A stretch of DNA of 64,000 nt, from NCBI RefSeq assembly GCF_040549465.1, contig NZ_JBEPTL010000001.1, positions 186,001-250,000 on the forward strand, written 5' to 3'. A program made the position numbers and the translations under genes. The notes under the pieces were generated by a model. The model was not told the DNA's origin. It did not search any database and saw only the letters and a program-made list of their open reading frames with translations. The first letter of the stretch is position 1, and every line of letters begins with the position of its first letter. This document shows positions 30,227 to 38,295 of the stretch, in pieces. Source of the stretch: Lacisediminihabitans sp040549465. GTDB taxonomy: Bacteria > Actinomycetota > Actinomycetes > Actinomycetales > Microbacteriaceae.

Positions 30227-31672
30227 ATGAGACGCGCAAAAATCGTCGCCACGCTCGGCCCAGCAACCGCGAGCTATGAGAATATCCGGGCGATCGTGGA
30301 CGCCGGGGTCGATGTGGCCCGTATGAACCTCAGCCACGGCAGCTATGACGTGCACGAGGAGGTCTATGCGAACGTCCGTAAGGCGAGTACTGACTCCGGT
30401 CGCGCGGTCGCGGTGCTGGTCGACCTGCAGGGCCCGAAGATCAGGCTCGGCAAGTTCGAGAACGGCCCATACGATCTCGCGGTCGACGACATCTTCAAGA
30501 TCACCATCGAAGACATCGTCGGCAACAAAGATATCTCTGGCACCACCTTCAAAGGTCTTCCCCACGACGTGAAGGCCGGTGACCCGATGCTCATCGACGA
30601 TGGCAAGGTCAAGCTCGAGGTCATCTCGACCGACGGAACCGTGGTCACCACCAGGGTGGTCGTCGCTGGCGCCGTGAGCAACAACAAGGGCATCAATCTC
30701 CCGGGTGTTGCGGTCAACGTTCCTGCGCTCTCCGACAAAGACGAGGCAGACCTCCGCTGGGGCCTCAGGCTCGGCGCCGACCTGATCGCGCTCTCCTTCG
30801 TGCGGGATGCCGAAGACATCGTGCGCGTGCACGAAATCATGGCAGAGGAGGGCGTCAAGCTCCCCGTCATCGCCAAGATCGAGAAGCCGCAAGCCGTTGA
30901 CAACCTCGAGGCAATCATCGATGCCTTCGACGGCATCATGGTCGCGCGGGGCGACCTCGGCGTGGAGCTGCCGCTCGAGGCGGTTCCGATCGTACAGAAG
31001 CGTGCCGTCGAGCTTTCCCGCCGCATGGCCAAGCCGGTCATCGTCGCCACGCAAATGCTCGAATCCATGATCTCCAGTCCCATCCCGACCCGCGCGGAGA
31101 CCTCCGACGTCGCCAACGCCGTTCTGGATGGTGCGGATGCCGTGATGTTGAGTGGTGAGACCAGCGTCGGCGAGTACCCGGTTGTCACCGTGCAGACCAT
31201 GGCTCGCATCATCACCTCCACGGAGGAGCACGGTCTCGAGCGCATCGGCCCACTCGGCACGAAGCCGCGCACCCAGGGCGGCGCGATCACCCTGGCCGCC
31301 GCAGAGGTCGCAGAGTTCGTCGAGGCCAGGTATCTCTGCGTGTTCACCGAGAGCGGGGACTCCGTGCGTCGGATGTCCCGACTGCGCCATGGCATTCCGA
31401 TCATTGCCTTCACGCCGGAGAACGGCATCCGCAATCGCCTGGCGTGGGTATGGGGCACCGAAACCTACCTGGTGGACCGCAAGACCCACACTGACGAGTT
31501 GTTCGGACAGGTGGACGATGTGCTGCTCGGCCACGCGCGGGCGGCGCTCGGCGAGAAGGTCGTCGTCATCGCGGGCTCCCCTCCCGGAATCTCCGGTGGC
31601 ACGAACGACATGCGCGTGCATCGCATGGGCGACGCTCACAACCAGGTCGCGCCTGCCTACGCGGCCCAGTAA
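30227..31672 (+). CDS. pyk: Pyruvate kinase
   Basis: Predicted 481-residue glycolytic enzyme making pyruvate and ATP from phosphoenolpyruvate and ADP. It starts with RRAKIVATLGPA and has NLSHG, LVDLQGPKIR, the IAKIEKPQAVDN active-site lysine motif, VARGDLGVELP and ATQMLESMISSPIPTRAE. The C-terminal domain is complete. The ribosome site is weak (AGAGAAAGA). A 21-bp hairpin closes the unit at 31681-31724. Confidence 0.98.
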   Translation: MRRAKIVATLGPATASYENIRAIVDAGVDVARMNLSHGSYDVHEEVYANVRKASTDSGRAVAVLVDLQGPKIRLGKFENGPYDLAVDDIFKITIEDIVGNKDISGTTFKGLPHDVKAGDPMLIDDGKVKLEVISTDGTVVTTRVVVAGAVSNNKGINLPGVAVNVPALSDKDEADLRWGLRLGADLIALSFVRDAEDIVRVHEIMAEEGVKLPVIAKIEKPQAVDNLEAIIDAFDGIMVARGDLGVELPLEAVPIVQKRAVELSRRMAKPVIVATQMLESMISSPIPTRAETSDVANAVLDGADAVMLSGETSVGEYPVVTVQTMARIITSTEEHGLERIGPLGTKPRTQGGAITLAAAEVAEFVEARYLCVFTESGDSVRRMSRLRHGIPIIAFTPENGIRNRLAWVWGTETYLVDRKTHTDELFGQVDDVLLGHARAALGEKVVVIAGSPPGISGGTNDMRVHRMGDAHNQVAPAYAAQ

Positions 31673-31680
31673 CCGGGTAA

Positions 31681-31724
31681 CGAGAGACGGCGGAGAACCC
31701 ATCTGGGTTCTCCGCCGTCTCTCG
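31681..31724. terminator. Bidirectional terminator, 21-bp perfect stem
   Basis: Bases 31681-31701 are perfectly complementary to 31704-31724 around TC; in practice the loop will be about four to six bases. It lies nine bases after pyk and five before the 3' end of the convergent minus-strand gene, so it can stop transcripts from both sides. No T tract follows on either strand. Confidence 0.75.
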
Positions 31725-31728
31725 TGCG

Positions 31729-32358
31729 CTACGAGCGAGACGTGATGTGCGGCAACACCGAAGAGAGAGAGTCGGCCAGCTTCACCGAGTTGATCACTAT
31801 CGAGACCACCCAGATCACCGCGAAGGCCCAGATCGGCCAGAGTCCGCGACTTCGCGTTCGGCGATAGGCGACAACCGAACGGCCGATGATGTAGACGACA
31901 CCGCCAAGAAAGGTCCACGCCCAGTGGAACGGTCGAACGAAACCATCGGCCTCGAGCTTTTTTCGATCGAAGTAGGCCAACAGTACGGAGACCAGGTAGA
32001 TCACGATTCCGAGGCCAGACAGCAGCAGATACGGACCGGTGAAGACCGGCCCCGGTCGCGTGGGATTCGATACGGTCTGCCGCATGTAGTCGGTCAAATC
32101 GAAGGTGGCAAGCGAGATGAGCGACAGTATCGGCAGCAGAACGATCAGCCAGATGAAGATGTTGTACACCGGCTTGTCCGTGCCGACGGTCGGGATAGCC
32201 GCGGCATTCAACGAGTATGGCGTCTGTGAGGCCGCCTCGGCGGGATCATGGGTGTGTTCTGTCCATTGGGTGCCGTTCCACCATCTGAGCTGCGGCGAGC
32301 CGTCGCCGTCGGGATACCAGCCGGCCGAGGCGGAAGGCGTTCCTGAGGTATTCGTCAT
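31729..32358 (-). CDS. DUF2510 domain membrane protein
   Basis: Predicted 209-residue protein. Residues about 10-38 form a DUF2510 domain (AGWYPDGDGSPQLRWWNGTQW), a small Trp-rich cytosolic module common in actinobacterial membrane proteins. Four membrane helices follow (near residues 62-82, 105-130, 142-162 and 172-192). The ATG at 32358 was chosen because TAAGGAG lies six or seven bases before it and DUF2510 begins directly after; the frame stays open further upstream but there overlaps the next gene. Function unknown. Confidence 0.88.
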   Translation of the reverse strand: MTNTSGTPSASAGWYPDGDGSPQLRWWNGTQWTEHTHDPAEAASQTPYSLNAAAIPTVGTDKPVYNIFIWLIVLLPILSLISLATFDLTDYMRQTVSNPTRPGPVFTGPYLLLSGLGIVIYLVSVLLAYFDRKKLEADGFVRPFHWAWTFLGGVVYIIGRSVVAYRRTRSRGLWPIWAFAVIWVVSIVINSVKLADSLSSVLPHITSRS

Positions 32359-32458
32359 CGTTTGCTCCTTAGGCATCTGGCAAAGCCTAGACCTTCGTCT
32401 GCCGACCAGTCGATGACGTGGATGTACCGCTCCGCGAGAGGACGCCCCGGTACGGGAG

Positions 32459-33820
32459 CTAGTTTCCGAGCTTCTTCCACGAGAGCAGGTGCTCGACGGT
32501 GACACCCGCGTATCCGACAGTGGAGTCGAACGCCTCGCGGACCGTTCGGGTTTCGATGTTGAGCGCGGACTGCCCACGATCGAAGAACGTGAACTGCGAA
32601 CCGCCGGCAATCTCCGGCGTGTCGGTCTCGACCCCGATGGTGAACGGTTTGCCCTGTGCGGTAGCTGCCAGCACAGCCGGGGTGGCGAGCGCAATGATGC
32701 CGTCGGTGCCGGATGCGTGGTTGGAGAAGGCGACAATGGCGACGGAGTCGACGTGGCCGAGCAGAGTGTCGAAGACGTTGCCGGTTGCGGTGTTCTTCGT
32801 CGTGAGCCACCATGGCAGATCGATCCCGAGAGGCAGCGGTCCGGCCGCATCATGAGCCGCTCCGAGCAGAGTGACGAACTTCGGCGTGATGACCGAGAAA
32901 TCGGGTTCCGGCTGTCCGGCCCACGGCTCGACATCCAACTCGATCGCGTCGAAGGGCGCCGCAGACCGCGCAGCGCTTATCCACTGTCCGATCAGGGCTG
33001 GCCTCTCAAGCCATGATGAGTCGCCCCCGAGGGCCGCGACCTGAATTCCCTCGGCATGCAGGGCATCGACAGTGGCCAGGACCCAGACTCCGATCGCGCC
33101 CTGATCAGCAGCCCACGGCGTCCCGAGGTAGACCTTCGACAGGTTGCGCTCATGGGCGAATGTGGCGATCGCCTCGGGGGTCATGGCCTCCTGTCCCAGG
33201 CCGCGGTTGTCCAGCAGGGGATCGACGGAGTTTCCCCAGGCCCACATGCTCGTGACCGAGGAGGCAACGGGCAGTGACGCAACCGGACAGGTCATGTCGT
33301 CTCCTATGGCGGCGAGCAGCAATGCTGCGGTATTGATCGTGGCGTCGAGGCCGCACACGATTCTCAGCCCTCCGACGGTGAATACCGTTCCCACGAATCC
33401 GTCGCCCACGGGGGAGCGGGTGAGGACGCCGGCACGCATGCCGAACGACTCCGGCAATCCGCTCTGACCGTCCGAGCCGTTGTCGAATCTCACCGAGAAC
33501 ACCTGCGATGTGGCTGGCGTACTGGTGCCGGCCGTGTCGCTCCAAGGACTCACGTCGTCCGGGTAGTTGGCGTGAACTGAAGCGATGGCCGCCTGGATAT
33601 GGCCGCGCTCGATGGCGGTCGCGTTGTTGGCCGCCACCGCTGACTGCGCGAGCGTGGCGATGGAACCGAGCACGGCGCCAGGCTCAGGAGCGCCGGTATC
33701 CGCGTCGGCGGGCGACGCAACTGCGAGCATGGCGGCACACAGCGAGAGCGCAGCTGCGGTGCCGGCCAGTACGCGACGCCGGGACGGTGTCGTCAGCGAG
33801 AGAAAGCGGAGCCAACTCAT
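32459..33820 (-). CDS. Secreted protein with Tat-type signal and GH18-like barrel motif
   Basis: Predicted 453-residue exported protein. The N-terminus has a twin-arginine-like motif SRRRVLAG, then a hydrophobic stretch and a likely cleavage site ASPADA near residue 40. The middle of the protein looks like a TIM barrel. Around residues 291-298 it reads DAIELDVE, close to the DGxDxDxE active-site signature of family 18 glycosidases, with E298 as candidate acid. I do not recognise the exact family. AAAGGTG precedes the ATG. It lies 100 bases upstream of the DUF2510 gene on the same strand, so they may be cotranscribed. Confidence 0.8.
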   Translation of the reverse strand: MSWLRFLSLTTPSRRRVLAGTAAALSLCAAMLAVASPADADTGAPEPGAVLGSIATLAQSAVAANNATAIERGHIQAAIASVHANYPDDVSPWSDTAGTSTPATSQVFSVRFDNGSDGQSGLPESFGMRAGVLTRSPVGDGFVGTVFTVGGLRIVCGLDATINTAALLLAAIGDDMTCPVASLPVASSVTSMWAWGNSVDPLLDNRGLGQEAMTPEAIATFAHERNLSKVYLGTPWAADQGAIGVWVLATVDALHAEGIQVAALGGDSSWLERPALIGQWISAARSAAPFDAIELDVEPWAGQPEPDFSVITPKFVTLLGAAHDAAGPLPLGIDLPWWLTTKNTATGNVFDTLLGHVDSVAIVAFSNHASGTDGIIALATPAVLAATAQGKPFTIGVETDTPEIAGGSQFTFFDRGQSALNIETRTVREAFDSTVGYAGVTVEHLLSWKKLGN

Positions 33821-33982
33821 GGTGCACCTTTGTCTCGAACGATCTCCGGGATCGAAGAACGTGTCACCGCTTCACGCTCGGGTGCGCTGCCCACCGGGCT
33901 CGGCGGGCCGTACATATGCTGAATGCTAATGGATGGTGCCGCGAACCGCCCGGCCGCCAGAAGCGCTCAGATAAATCAGCCG

Positions 33983-34065
33983 TGCCGGATGCGGGACTTG
34001 AACCCGCACGCCCTTTCGAGCAAAGCATTTTGAGTGCTCCGCGTCTGCCATTCCGCCAATCCGGC
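33983..34065 (-). tRNA. tRNA-Leu (anticodon CAA)
   Basis: On the minus strand GCCGGAT at the 5' end pairs with ATCCGGC at the 3' end, followed by discriminator A. The D-loop reads GGCGGAATGGCAGAC, the anticodon loop is CTCAAAA with anticodon CAA, a long variable arm follows, and the T-loop is GGTTCAAGTC. Length 83 bases, class II, fitting leucine. CCA is not encoded. Confidence 0.95.
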
Positions 34066-34091
34066 GCACGTTACCGGGCACAAGAATACCG

Positions 34092-34104
34092 TAGGCTTTA
34101 GCTC
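34092..34104 (+). promoter_or_regulatory. -10 element for leaderless pdtaR transcript
   Basis: TAGGCT at 34092-34097 ends seven bases before the GTG start at 34105. No Shine-Dalgarno is present. Confidence 0.5.
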
Positions 34105-34710
34105 GTGACAGACCAGGAAACACCAGCACAGACTCCTCGCCGCGTAGTTGTTGCAGAAGACGAGTCGCTCATCCGTCTCGACATCGTGGAGACATTGCGC
34201 GACAACGGCTTCGAGGTCGTCGGCGAGGCCGGCGACGGAGAGACAGCCGTTGCACTGGCAACCGAGCTTCGTCCTGACCTGGTCATCATGGATGTCAAGA
34301 TGCCGCTTCTCGACGGAATCTCCGCGGCTGAGCGTCTCACCAAGAATCACATCGCCCCGGTAGTCCTTCTCACGGCTTTCAGCCAGAAGGAGCTCGTGGA
34401 GCGTGCCACCGAGGCTGGCGCCCTGGCCTACGTCGTCAAACCGTTCACGCCGAACGACCTGCTGCCAGCGATCGAGATTGCCCTCGCCCGCTACGCGCAG
34501 ATCATCACTCTCGAGGCCGAGGTGACCGACCTGGTCGAGCGTTTCGAGACACGCAAGCTCGTCGATCGCGCCAAAGGGCTGCTCAACGAGAAGATGGGGC
34601 TCACCGAGCCTGAGGCTTTCCGCTGGATCCAGAAGGCGTCCATGGACCGTCGTCTCACGATGCACGATGTCGCCCAGGCGATCATCGAGCAGCTCTCCGC
34701 GAAGAAATAG
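34105..34710 (+). CDS. pdtaR: Response regulator with ANTAR RNA-binding domain (PdtaR type)
   Basis: Predicted 201-residue two-domain protein. The receiver domain (about residues 12-128) has the acidic pair E18/D19, phosphoacceptor D63 in VIMDVKMP, and the switch threonine and lysine in LLTAF and VVKPF. The C-terminal ANTAR domain (about 138-196, RKLVDRAKGLLNEKMGLTEPEAFRWIQ) binds paired RNA hairpins to prevent termination. It matches M. tuberculosis PdtaR (Rv1626) in layout and in being close to polA. The cognate histidine kinase (PdtaS) is not in the window. Confidence 0.93.
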   Translation: MTDQETPAQTPRRVVVAEDESLIRLDIVETLRDNGFEVVGEAGDGETAVALATELRPDLVIMDVKMPLLDGISAAERLTKNHIAPVVLLTAFSQKELVERATEAGALAYVVKPFTPNDLLPAIEIALARYAQIITLEAEVTDLVERFETRKLVDRAKGLLNEKMGLTEPEAFRWIQKASMDRRLTMHDVAQAIIEQLSAKK

Positions 34711-34734
34711 CTCGAGGCAGAACCAGCGGTTCGC

Positions 34735-35160
34735 TCAGTTGTCCTTGAGGAAGTTCGTCATCCGCACCGTGGAGAGCCGACGGCCCTGATCATCGCTGAT
34801 CGCGATTTCGTGGGTGGCGAGCGTTCGCCCGAGATTGATGGCTGTGCAGACGGCCGTCACGGTGCCTGACGTTGTCGAGCGACTGTGGCTCGCGTTGATT
34901 TCGATACCAACAGCGATGCGACCGGGGCCGGCGTGAATGGCGGATGACACCGATCCGAGCGATTCGGCGAGAACGACGTGCGCGCCACCGTGCAGGATGC
35001 CGACGACCTGCGTGTTGCCCTCCACCGGCATCGTCGCAACGGAATGCTCAGCGGAGAGTTCGAGGAACTCGATACCCATCTTCCTGGCGAGTTCGCCACC
35101 GCCACTGGAGATCAACCGTTCGACGAGTTCCGGGTCGAGATTCTCGGGAAAAGTCGTCAT
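34735..35160 (-). CDS. Hotdog-fold thioesterase (PaaI/YbdB type)
   Basis: Predicted 141-residue acyl-CoA thioesterase. The family motif is VVGILHGGAHVVLAESLGSV, the HGG-x-E arrangement of PaaI-like enzymes, where the acidic residue is catalytic; ASHSRSTTSGTVTA and LGRTLATHEIAISDDQGR continue the fold. The ATG at 35160 was chosen because GAAGG stands six bases before it; starts further upstream would place that site too close. It is transcribed away from polA and converges on pdtaR. Its natural substrate is unknown. Confidence 0.9.
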   Translation of the reverse strand: MTTFPENLDPELVERLISSGGGELARKMGIEFLELSAEHSVATMPVEGNTQVVGILHGGAHVVLAESLGSVSSAIHAGPGRIAVGIEINASHSRSTTSGTVTAVCTAINLGRTLATHEIAISDDQGRRLSTVRMTNFLKDN

Positions 35161-35203
35161 GGGCATCCTTCTCGGGGGGCTTCGGCCTGTCGGCGGCCAC
35201 GGA

Positions 35204-35215
35204 TAGGCTGGCTCC
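35204..35215 (+). promoter_or_regulatory. -10 element for leaderless polA transcript
   Basis: TAGGCT at 35204-35209 ends six bases before the GTG at 35216. The sequence TTCGGC lies 17 bases upstream as a weak -35. No Shine-Dalgarno. Confidence 0.55.
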
Positions 35216-37888
35216 GTGCCGGACAACGAAAAGCCTACCCTCCTCGTAATCGACGGGCATTCGCTCGCTTTCCGGGCGTTCTACGCCCTCCCCGTTGACA
35301 GCTTTCAGAACCGTGATGGGCAACACACCAACGCGATCCACGGCTTCATCGCGATGCTCATCAACCTGCTCGCGAATGAGAAACCCACTCATCTCGCCGT
35401 GGCCTTCGATATCTCGCGATACTCCTTTCGTACGCGCGAGTATCCCGAATACAAAGGAACTCGTGGTGAGACCCCGCCGGAGTTCATCGGCCAGATCCCG
35501 CTTCTCGAAGAGGCGCTTCACGCGATGGGCATCACCACCATCGCGAAGGAGGACTACGAGGCAGATGACATTCTGGCAACCCTCGCCGTCGAGGGGGCGC
35601 AGCAGGGATTCCGGGTGCTCATCGTCTCCGGCGACCGTGACGCCATCCAGATGGTCAACGACGACGTGACCCTGCTCTACCCCAACGCGCGCGGCGTGTC
35701 GGAGCTCAAACGCTACGACCGCGATGCTGTTTTCGAGCGGTACGGCGTCGAGCCGCACCAGTATCCGGAGATCGCGGCGCTCGTCGGCGAGACCAGCGAC
35801 AACCTGATCGGTATTGACAAGGTCGGCGAGAAGACGGCGGTCAAGTGGATCACCCAGTACGGCGGCCTCGACGAGGTTCTGGCCCACGCCGACGAGATCA
35901 AAGGTGTGGTGGGCGAGAAGCTGCGGGAGCAGAAAGACAACGCTATCCGCAACCGCAAGCTCAACCGGCTGCTCACGGATGTGGAGCTCCCGGTCGGGCC
36001 GAAAGACCTTGAACGCCGACCGATCGACGAGACCGCTGTGCGCGAGGTCTTCGACAAACTGCAGTTCAGAACCCTTCTCGACCGCGTGCTGAAGATCGCG
36101 GCCGCCGCAGGCGATACTCTCACCCCGGATGCCGTACAGGCGGTCTCGGATCCGACCTTCGGACTACCCGTCGTCAGGACGCTCGTCGACGAGGAACTCG
36201 GCCACTGGCTCGACAGCGCCTCAGGCAAGGGCACGGTTCCGCTCGGCCTGCAGCCGGCCATCGGGCCCGATGGGCTGTCGGGCTTCGGCATCTCCTCCAT
36301 CGATGAGAGCGCGTGGGTGCCGTGGGCATCCGGACGATTGGATTACGCGGCATTGGAGAGCTGGCTCTCCGGCGACGCTCCCAAGTATCTCTACGACTCG
36401 AAGGCCGCGATCAAGCTCCTGGACAGGGCAGGGCTCAGTCTCGGCGGGGTCACCTTCGACACCACGATCGCCAGTTGGCTGCTCAAGCCTGGCGGCCACT
36501 CGCAGGATCTTGCTGGCCAGGTCTACGACTTCCTCGGCGATCGGCTCGCCGTGGCCGACCCGAACCAGCTCGTCCCCGACGTCGAAGCCGCCTCTCCGGC
36601 CACGGAAGCCTGGTATGTGCTGCGGGTCAGCGAATACCTCGCAGAGCGCCTGGATGCCGGATCCCGCAGTGTTCTCGACACCATCGAGCTACCACTCATC
36701 CCCGTCATCTCCACGATGGAGAACACCGGGATCACGGTGAACGCCGAGATCCTGGGTCGTCTCAATCGTGAACTGGGGGAGACCGCTGCCGATCTCGCCT
36801 CCCGTGCGTATACCGAGCTCGGCCGGGAGGTGAACCTCGGCTCTCCCAAACAGCTTCAGCAGGCATTGTTCGAAGATCTCGGCATGCCGAAGACCCGCTC
36901 CAACAAGACCGGATACTCGACGGATGCCGCGTCTCTGGCCGACCTGCAGGAGCAGAATCCGCATCCATTCCTCGACCTGCTGCTGCAGCATCGCGACGCC
37001 ACCAAGCTCCGCCAGATGGTGGAGACCCTCGAGAAGGCCATCGCCGACGATCACCGTGTGCACACCCGCTACGACCAGACAGGCACGAGCACGGGGCGTA
37101 TCTCCTCGACCGACCCGAACCTGCAGAACATCCCGGTGCGCGCGGCCGTGGGCAAGGAGATTCGCTCGGCCTTCGAAAGCGGTCCGGAGTTCACCACCCT
37201 GCTCACCGCCGACTATTCGCAGATCGAGATGCGGATCATGGCCCATCTCTCCGGCGATGCGGGGCTCATCGAGGCCTTCAACTCCGGGGAAGACCTGCAC
37301 CGTTTCGTCGGCTCGCGCATCTTCCATGTCGAGCCGGCCGAGGTGACGCCGGTCATGCGCACCAAGGTCAAGGCGATGTCCTACGGGCTCGCCTATGGTC
37401 TCAGCGCCTTCGGACTCTCGAAGCAGCTTCGCATCGATACCGCCGAAGCCAAGCAGCTCATGGGAGACTACTTCGCCCGTTTCGGTGCCGTGCGCGACTA
37501 TCTGCGCGGCGTCGTCGAGCAGGCTCGAGAGGACGGTTACACCGAGACCATCTTCGGGCGTCGACGTCCCTTCGGCGACCTCAAATCATCGAACCGCGTT
37601 CTGCGGGAGAACGCGGAGCGGGCGGCGCTGAACGCGCCGATCCAGGGATCAGCAGCCGACATCCTCAAGATTGCAATGCTGGGTGTGGCACACGACCTAT
37701 CGAGCAAGAAGCTGTCCTCTCGGCTGCTCCTCCAGGTGCACGACGAACTGGTGTTCGAGGTCGCCGAAGGAGAACTCGATGTGCTCACGGACATCGTGCG
37801 CGACCGAATGGGGCATGCTGCCGACCTGAAGGTTCCGCTCGAGGTTCAGGTCGGTTCTGGCAAAAACTGGGACGTCGCCGCGCACTGA
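35216..37888 (+). CDS. polA: DNA polymerase I
   Basis: Predicted 890-residue repair and Okazaki-fragment polymerase. The N-terminal third is the 5' nuclease (VIDGHSLAFRAFYALP, YEADDILATLA, VSGDRDAIQMV, TSDNLIGIDKVGEKTA). The middle keeps the proofreading fold but the DxE metal motif is not seen (the site reads SSIDESAW), so proofreading is probably lost, as in mycobacteria. The polymerase domain is intact: motif A DYSQIEMR with D666, the RTKVKAMSYGLAYG O-helix, and motif C HDE at 842-844. Confidence 0.97.
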   Translation: MPDNEKPTLLVIDGHSLAFRAFYALPVDSFQNRDGQHTNAIHGFIAMLINLLANEKPTHLAVAFDISRYSFRTREYPEYKGTRGETPPEFIGQIPLLEEALHAMGITTIAKEDYEADDILATLAVEGAQQGFRVLIVSGDRDAIQMVNDDVTLLYPNARGVSELKRYDRDAVFERYGVEPHQYPEIAALVGETSDNLIGIDKVGEKTAVKWITQYGGLDEVLAHADEIKGVVGEKLREQKDNAIRNRKLNRLLTDVELPVGPKDLERRPIDETAVREVFDKLQFRTLLDRVLKIAAAAGDTLTPDAVQAVSDPTFGLPVVRTLVDEELGHWLDSASGKGTVPLGLQPAIGPDGLSGFGISSIDESAWVPWASGRLDYAALESWLSGDAPKYLYDSKAAIKLLDRAGLSLGGVTFDTTIASWLLKPGGHSQDLAGQVYDFLGDRLAVADPNQLVPDVEAASPATEAWYVLRVSEYLAERLDAGSRSVLDTIELPLIPVISTMENTGITVNAEILGRLNRELGETAADLASRAYTELGREVNLGSPKQLQQALFEDLGMPKTRSNKTGYSTDAASLADLQEQNPHPFLDLLLQHRDATKLRQMVETLEKAIADDHRVHTRYDQTGTSTGRISSTDPNLQNIPVRAAVGKEIRSAFESGPEFTTLLTADYSQIEMRIMAHLSGDAGLIEAFNSGEDLHRFVGSRIFHVEPAEVTPVMRTKVKAMSYGLAYGLSAFGLSKQLRIDTAEAKQLMGDYFARFGAVRDYLRGVVEQAREDGYTETIFGRRRPFGDLKSSNRVLRENAERAALNAPIQGSAADILKIAMLGVAHDLSSKKLSSRLLLQVHDELVFEVAEGELDVLTDIVRDRMGHAADLKVPLEVQVGSGKNWDVAAH

Positions 37889-37901
37889 CAACCAGGCCAA
37901 C

Positions 37902-37918
37902 CTGGCTGATCGAGCCAG
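37902..37918 (+). terminator. Weak hairpin after polA
   Basis: CTGGCT pairs with AGCCAG around GATCG, 13 bases after the polA stop. The stem is short and there is no T tract, so this may be only partial attenuation before ptsH. Confidence 0.3.
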
Positions 37919-37963
37919 AGACTCGTCACCACCAGTGAACGACCGAACCGTAAGGAGCCAGAA

Positions 37964-38233
37964 ATGCCAGAACGCACTGTCACCGTCGCCTCGAGCGTCG
38001 GCCTGCACGCTCGACCCGCCGCGCTGTTCAGCCAGGCCGCGGCCAAAGTCGGCGTTCCAGTGACCCTCACCAGCGCCGCAGGCAAGAGCGTGAACGCGGC
38101 GAGCATCCTCGGGGTGTTGTCACTCGGTATCGGCCATGGGGAAGTGGTAACTATCAGCGCGGAGGGCGACGACGCCGACATCGCGCTCGATGGCCTCGCG
38201 GACCTGCTCAACACGGATCTCGACAAGGCGTAG
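37964..38233 (+). CDS. ptsH: Phosphocarrier protein HPr
   Basis: Predicted 89-residue HPr, the phosphohistidine carrier of the sugar phosphotransferase system. H15 in GLHARPAA is the phosphorylation site, and KSVNAASILGVLSLGI holds the conserved serine (S47 here) near the hydrophobic contact patch. AAGGAG stands eight bases before the ATG. It is alone here: enzyme I and enzyme II genes are not adjacent. A terminator follows. Confidence 0.95.
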   Translation: MPERTVTVASSVGLHARPAALFSQAAAKVGVPVTLTSAAGKSVNAASILGVLSLGIGHGEVVTISAEGDDADIALDGLADLLNTDLDKA

Positions 38234-38247
38234 AAATCTGGCTAAGT

Positions 38248-38277
38248 CGATGGGGTCATCCGGCGGCGGCCCCATCG
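38248..38277 (+). terminator. Hairpin terminator after ptsH
   Basis: CGATGGGG (38248-38255) pairs with CCCCATCG (38270-38277) around a 14-base loop that can pair further inside. It ends just before the DUF885 promoter. Confidence 0.5.
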
Positions 38278-38283
38278 CTGTCC

Positions 38284-38295
38284 TAGGCTCGTGTC
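38284..38295 (+). promoter_or_regulatory. -10 element for leaderless DUF885 transcript
   Basis: TAGGCT at 38284-38289 ends six bases before the ATG at 38296; no Shine-Dalgarno is present. Confidence 0.5.

Noticed and set aside
30191..31918. A 575-codon open frame on the minus strand opposite pyk
   Set aside because: It mirrors the codon structure of pyk, has low-complexity composition (His, Asp, Val, Gly rich) and matches no family. It is a by-product of high GC third positions.
32359..32934. Upstream extension of the DUF2510 gene to 32934
   Set aside because: The extra 190 residues are Ser/Arg-rich and out of frame with the secreted-protein gene there. A good ribosome site precedes the ATG at 32358.
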